Shown here: one piece after another, positions 60,640-64,000 of the stretch
How the letters are laid out: the number at the start of each line of letters is the position of its first letter
Position numbering within the stretch: position 1 is the stretch's first letter
Assembly: GCA_034664125.1 (NCBI GenBank)
Contig: JAXDIG010000049.1
Coordinates: 1-64,000 of the forward strand
Reading direction: 5' to 3'
DNA length: 64,000 nucleotides
From: JACVRW01 sp034664125
Lineage (GTDB): Bacteria; Actinomycetota; Thermoleophilia; Solirubrobacterales; Thermoleophilaceae
Translations under genes and position numbers: made by a program
The notes under the pieces: generated by a model
Told to the model about the DNA's origin: nothing
Databases searched by the model: none
What the model saw: only the letters and a program-made list of their open reading frames with translations

Positions 60640-61716
60640 GGCGGCCGCCACAACCACCGTTACGCGCTCCACCGCATTGTTGGCGTAGCCCTTGAGGTTC
60701 CACAGCGGCGAAGAGGGCTGCGAGTTGCCGGCGGCGTCGGTCGCGCGCGAGCACAGCACGTGCTCGCCCGGCGGCGCGTTCCAGTCGAAGCGCCAGCCGC
60801 GCCAGGCCGCGTCGCCCACCGGCTGCTCCAGCTCGGCCGGCGAGAAGCTCGCGCCGCCGTCCGTGGAGACCTCGACCTGCTCGATCGGGCCGTAGCCGGA
60901 CCAGGCGCGGCCGGTCAGCGTCACCGGTCCCGGCTCGAGGTGGCGCTCGCGGCTCATGAAGTCGGGCACCCCGGGCGGCACCATCAGGGAGCGCGGCAGC
61001 ATCCGCGTGACCGGATCGCCGGGCTCGCCGTCGGGGCCGTACATGCGGTAGGCGACCGCGTTCTGGTAGCCCTCGTAGGGCTGCTCGAGCACCGTGATGT
61101 GAGCGAGCCACTTGACGTTGGTCATGCCGTACCAGCCGGGCACGACCAGCCGCAGCGGGAAGCCGTGCTGCGGCGGGAGGGGCGCGCCGTTCATCTCGTA
61201 GGCCAGCAGCGCGTCGCGGGTATCGGGCAGCGCGAGGGAGCGCTCGTAGGACTGCGGCGTGCCGCCCTCGATGCCGCGATCCAGGCCCGTGAACAGCGCC
61301 TCGACGGCCCCCGCCGCCACGCCGGCCTCCTCGAGCAGCGGCGCCAGTGGCGTGCCGCCCCACTCGGCGGTGCCGACCGCTTCCGTCAGCCAGGGCTGGC
61401 TGATCGGGCGCGGGCTGAGCAGGGCGCGGCCGTTGCCGGCGCACTCGAAGGTGACGGGCATGGCGGTACGTTCGCGCTCTCTCAGCTCGTCGAGGGAGAG
61501 GCTGAGCGGTTTCTCCACCGCGCCGGCTATTTCGAGGCGGAAAACAGCAGCATCCACGGCTGGGATGTCGTAGTGGATCAGCAGGTAGTGCAGGCCCGCC
61601 GGGGTGATCGGGTAGCGCAGGGCCTCCAGCGGAAACGCGTGGTTGCGCGCGGCCAAGCGCAGCTCCGCCGGGGTGATCTCCTCCGTCGCGACGGTGCCCT
61701 GAGGCGCTTCCGGCAT
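60637..61716 (-). CDS. Sulfite-oxidase-fold molybdopterin protein
   Basis: A 359-residue protein of the sulfite oxidase superfamily. The Moco-ligating cysteine is C92 in TFECAGNGR; the substrate and cofactor domain continues with VVPGWYGMTNVKWL and GYQNAVAYRMYG. The C-terminal domain from about 270 is the Ig-like dimerisation domain (TLTGRAWSGYGPIEQVEVSTDGG). It has no haem domain and no signal peptide, so it is a cytoplasmic plant-like or bacterial sulfite-dehydrogenase-type enzyme; the electron acceptor is unknown. ATG 61716 has a TAGCAT box 7 nt upstream. Moco biosynthesis genes are not in this window. Confidence 0.9.
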   Translation of the reverse strand: MPEAPQGTVATEEITPAELRLAARNHAFPLEALRYPITPAGLHYLLIHYDIPAVDAAVFRLEIAGAVEKPLSLSLDELRERERTAMPVTFECAGNGRALLSPRPISQPWLTEAVGTAEWGGTPLAPLLEEAGVAAGAVEALFTGLDRGIEGGTPQSYERSLALPDTRDALLAYEMNGAPLPPQHGFPLRLVVPGWYGMTNVKWLAHITVLEQPYEGYQNAVAYRMYGPDGEPGDPVTRMLPRSLMVPPGVPDFMSRERHLEPGPVTLTGRAWSGYGPIEQVEVSTDGGASFSPAELEQPVGDAAWRGWRFDWNAPPGEHVLCSRATDAAGNSQPSSPLWNLKGYANNAVERVTVVVAAA

Positions 61717-61723
61717 GCCCGCG

Positions 61724-61729
61724 ATGCTA
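61724..61729 (-). promoter_or_regulatory. Possible -10 box (TAGCAT) of the sulfite-oxidase-fold gene
   Basis: TAGCAT on the minus strand lies 7 nt before the ATG at 61716, between the start codon and palindromic element C. Confidence 0.4.
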
Positions 61730-61738
61730 GCCCGCCGG

Positions 61739-61787
61739 GGGGCTCGTCGAGTTTTGGTCGATATGTACGGATTCCTCGACAAGCCCC
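61739..61787. repeat. 49-nt palindromic element, copy C (upstream of the sulfite-oxidase-fold gene)
   Basis: Arms GGGGCTCGTCGAG (61739-61751) and CTCGACAAGCCCC (61775-61787) pair at 12 of 13 positions around a 23-nt spacer containing TATGTAC. In reverse complement it aligns with copy B without gaps. One arm position that is A-T in copy B is T-A here, keeping the pair. It fills most of the gap between gcvPB and the next gene. Confidence 0.7.
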
Positions 61788-61803
61788 GGCGGCCCGGGCC
61801 GCC
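61788..61803 (-). terminator. Perfect 16-bp palindrome just after gcvPB
   Basis: GGCGGCCCGGGCCGCC lies 2 nt past the gcvPB TAA and adjoins element C. A hairpin of up to 6-7 bp could form, with no T-tract following on the minus strand. Its location suits termination after gcvPB. Confidence 0.4.
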
Positions 61804-61805
61804 CT

Positions 61806-63347
61806 TTATTGCCCGTCGTTGGCCGCGGGCTCCGGCGCGGCCGGGGGCCGCCAGCGCACGACCGGCCGCTTCGCCGCCCCCGCCTCGTCCAGCCGGCGCA
61901 CGGGCGTGGTGTAGGGCGCGTCGCGCACGATCTCCGGGTCCTCGGCGGCCTCTTCGAGGATCGCGCGCACGATGTCGGCGAAGTCGTCGAGGCGCTCCCT
62001 GGGCTCGGTCTCGGTCGGCTCGATCATCATCGCCTCGTCAACCAGCAGCGGGAAGTAGACGGTCGGCGGGTGCACGCGGTAATCGAGCATGCGCTTGGCG
62101 ATGTCGAGCGTCCGCACGCCCAGCTTCTCCTTCGCCCCGGATCCCGACAGCACGAACTCGTGCATGCAGGTGCGGTCGAACGCGATCGGCAGGTACTCGG
62201 CGATGCCCGGCTCGGCCAGGCGCGCCTTCAGGTAGTTGGCGTTCAGGACCGCGACCTGAGAGGCGTCCTTGAGCCCGTCGGCGCCCAGCGAGCGGATGTA
62301 CGCGTAGGAGCGCACGAACACCCCGAAGTTGCCCTGGAAGCCGCGCAGCTTGCCGATCGACTTGGGCCGGTCGTGGTCGAGGACGAAGCGGCCGGCGCCG
62401 TTGTCGCCGCCGCGACGCAGCACCTGCGGGGTCGGCAGGAACGGCTCGATCCGGTCGGACACCGCGATCGGGCCGGCGCCCGGCCCGCCGCCGCCGTGCG
62501 GCTGGGTGAAGGTCTTGTGCAGGTTGTAGTGGACGATGTCGAAGCCCATGTCGCCGGGCCGCGCGATGCCCATGATCGCGTTCAGGTTGGCCCCGTCGTA
62601 GTAGAGGGTCGCCCCCGCGTCGTGCACGACCCGCGCGATCTCCTCGATGTTGCGGTCGAACAGCCCGAGCGTGTTCGGGTTGGTCAACATCAGGCAGGCC
62701 ACGTCCTCGGTCGCCTTCGCGCGCAGGTCGTCGAGGTCGACGCCGCCGTCCGGCGCGGTTCCGACCTTGACCACCTCGTAGCCGGCCATCGTGACCGTGG
62801 CGGGGTTGGTGCCGTGAGCGGTGTCGGGCGTGAGCACCTTGGTCTTCCGCTCGCCGCGCTCCTCGTGGTAGGCGCGCGTGAGCAGCAGCCCGGCCAGCTC
62901 GCCGTGGGAGCCGGCGCTCGGCTGCAGCGAGACGTGCGGCAGGCCGGCGATCTCCGCCAGCGCGCCCTGCAGGCTCCACATCAGCTCGAGGGCGCCCTGG
63001 GCGTACTCGGGATCCTGGAGCGGGTGCAGCCGCGCGTGTCCCGGCAGTGCGGCCACGCGCTCGTGCAGCTTGGGGTTGTGCTTCATCGTGCACGAGCCGA
63101 GCGGATAGAAGCCCTCGTCCAGGTGGAAGTTCTTGGAGGACAGCGTCACGTAGTGGCGCACCAGCTCCGGCTCGCTGATCTCGGGCAGCTCGGCCGGGCG
63201 CTCGCGCAGCTGCGAGGCGGGGAGCAGCTCGGAGATCGGCACCTCGGGCACGTCCGTCGGCGGGGGCACGAAGGCCCGCCGGCCGGCGCGGGAGCGCTCG
63301 AAGATCGTGACGGCCTCCTCGTTGGCGCGCGGGTCGAGCTCGGTCAT
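61806..63347 (-). CDS. gcvPB: Glycine dehydrogenase (decarboxylating) subunit 2
   Basis: A 513-residue beta subunit of the split P-protein of the glycine cleavage system. The PLP lysine is K278 in VHYNLHKTFTQPHGGGGPG. Other markers are GFYPLGSCTMKHNPK, SLQPSAGSHGELAGLL, DTAHGTNPATVTMAGYEVV and VHPPTVYFPLLVDEAMMIEPTE. With GcvPA it decarboxylates glycine and loads the aminomethyl group on GcvH. ATG 63347 overlaps the gcvPA stop by 4 nt. gcvT and gcvH are not seen and would lie beyond the window's right end. Confidence 0.96.
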   Translation of the reverse strand: MTELDPRANEEAVTIFERSRAGRRAFVPPPTDVPEVPISELLPASQLRERPAELPEISEPELVRHYVTLSSKNFHLDEGFYPLGSCTMKHNPKLHERVAALPGHARLHPLQDPEYAQGALELMWSLQGALAEIAGLPHVSLQPSAGSHGELAGLLLTRAYHEERGERKTKVLTPDTAHGTNPATVTMAGYEVVKVGTAPDGGVDLDDLRAKATEDVACLMLTNPNTLGLFDRNIEEIARVVHDAGATLYYDGANLNAIMGIARPGDMGFDIVHYNLHKTFTQPHGGGGPGAGPIAVSDRIEPFLPTPQVLRRGGDNGAGRFVLDHDRPKSIGKLRGFQGNFGVFVRSYAYIRSLGADGLKDASQVAVLNANYLKARLAEPGIAEYLPIAFDRTCMHEFVLSGSGAKEKLGVRTLDIAKRMLDYRVHPPTVYFPLLVDEAMMIEPTETEPRERLDDFADIVRAILEEAAEDPEIVRDAPYTTPVRRLDEAGAAKRPVVRWRPPAAPEPAANDGQ

Positions 63348-64000
63348 GCCGTCACCCCCGCGCGGGCGCCGACCAGGCGCGCCAGCCGCTCGATGTCCTC
63401 GCGCGTGCGCCGCTCGGTGATCGCCACCAACAGGCCGTCCTCGTACTCCGGGTAGTCCCGGCCGAGCCGGTAGCCCGGGTTGACCCGCTCGGCCCGCGCC
63501 CGCTCGAACAGCCCGTCCAGATCGGGCACGCGCACGGCGAACTCGCGAACGACCGGCCCCGGGTTGATCGCCTCGAGGCCGAGCGCCTCGCGCGCGTGGT
63601 GCGTGCGGCGCAGCATCAGCTCGGCCAGCTCCACGATGCCGCGCTTGCCGAGCCAGGACAGGTAGACCACGCCGGCCAGCGCGTTCAGCGCCTGCGCGGT
63701 GCAGATGTTGTGGGTCGCCTTCTCGCGGCGGATGTGCTGCTCGCGCGTCTGGAGGGTGAGCACGAAGCCGCGCCGACCGTCGACGTCGCGCGTCTCGCCC
63801 GCGATCCGGCCCGGCATCTTGCGCAGGAAGCGCTCTGCCGCGGCGAAGAAGCCGAACGAGGGACCGCCGAAGTCGAGCCGGTTGCCGAGCGTCTGGCCCT
63901 CGCCCACGCAGATGTCCACGCCCTGCTCGCCCGGCGGCTTGAGGATGCCGAGAGCCAACGGGTCGGCGGCGCACACCACCAGCGCGCCCGTGCGCCGGCC
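63344..64000 (-). CDS. gcvPA: Glycine dehydrogenase (decarboxylating) subunit 1, C-terminal part
   Basis: The last 218 residues of the alpha subunit of the split P-protein; the N-terminal half lies beyond base 64000. Visible markers are GEGQTLGNRLDFGGPSFGFFAA, MPGRIAGETRDVDGRRGFVLTLQTREQHIRREKATHNICTAQ and the C-terminal YPEYEDGLLVAITERRTREDIERLA. The subunit pairs with GcvPB encoded directly downstream with a 4-nt overlap. The split form is common in Gram-positive bacteria and archaea; E. coli has a fused enzyme. Confidence 0.95.
   Translation of the reverse strand, partial: GRRTGALVVCAADPLALGILKPPGEQGVDICVGEGQTLGNRLDFGGPSFGFFAAAERFLRKMPGRIAGETRDVDGRRGFVLTLQTREQHIRREKATHNICTAQALNALAGVVYLSWLGKRGIVELAELMLRRTHHAREALGLEAINPGPVVREFAVRVPDLDGLFERARAERVNPGYRLGRDYPEYEDGLLVAITERRTREDIERLARLVGARAGVTA

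Overview
The window is a gene-dense, very GC-rich chromosomal segment with a strong G/C bias at third codon positions. GTG and TTG starts are common and TGATG/GTGA stop-start overlaps are frequent. The gene families (split glycine decarboxylase, GCS2 ligase, Rv1264-type cyclase, AroH mutase, actinobacterial DMT and GT-C proteins) point to a high-GC actinobacterium. My best guess is Thermoleophilia/Solirubrobacterales; this is inferred from family resemblance, not from a marker gene. I see no rRNA, tRNA, CRISPR array, insertion sequence or prophage.

Region 1 (1-19.3 kb) is a cell-envelope glycan block. It holds two alkaline-phosphatase-fold sulfatases, three polytopic GT-C type glycosyltransferases (two are paralogues), a UDP-galactopyranose-mutase-like flavoprotein, a YbhN/LPG-synthase-like membrane protein, a secreted GH2 glycosidase, a lipoprotein esterase, a GT2 polyprenyl-type glycosyltransferase, two SAM methyltransferases, a 60-residue YLDPGSGS membrane protein and a Wzx-like flippase. 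Together they could build, modify and export a surface polysaccharide.

Region 2 (19.3-38.0 kb) is redox and carbon metabolism. A peroxiredoxin, a hotdog-like protein and a molybdopterin oxidoreductase are followed by fmt with a zinc-ribbon gene. Next come two divergent transcription units for two- and three-carbon hydroxy acids: lutA-lutBC (LutB and LutC are one frame) and lldP-glcD-glcE-glcF. A perfect 11-bp inverted repeat lies between them. Malate synthase lies about 4 kb further on and would consume the glyoxylate made by GlcDEF.

Region 3 (38-52 kb) is housekeeping: def, priA, a TetR regulator with a class III adenylate cyclase, and a long minus-strand series metK-der-cmk-aroA-tyrA-aroG, then hisC-aroH-rluB. 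This joins most of the common aromatic pathway and the tyrosine branch to nucleotide, ribosome and SAM functions.

Region 4 (52-64 kb) has two GGDEF proteins (one GGDEF-EAL), rlmN, a second DMT exporter, a NodB deacetylase, scpB-scpA, trpS, a sulfite-oxidase-fold protein and gcvPB-gcvPA, the last running off the window.

The most unusual signal is a family of 49-nt palindromic elements with invariant geometry (13-nt arm, 23-nt spacer, 13-nt arm). Three copies occur: one in frame inside a DMT transporter gene, two between genes. Two copies show a compensatory base-pair swap. A separate 45-bp in-frame tandem repeat forms the N-terminus of GlcF, and three hairpins with GNRA-type loops lie between a GGDEF gene and rluB. 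Many genes without a Shine-Dalgarno sequence have a TANNNT box 6-9 nt before the start codon, which suggests leaderless transcription.
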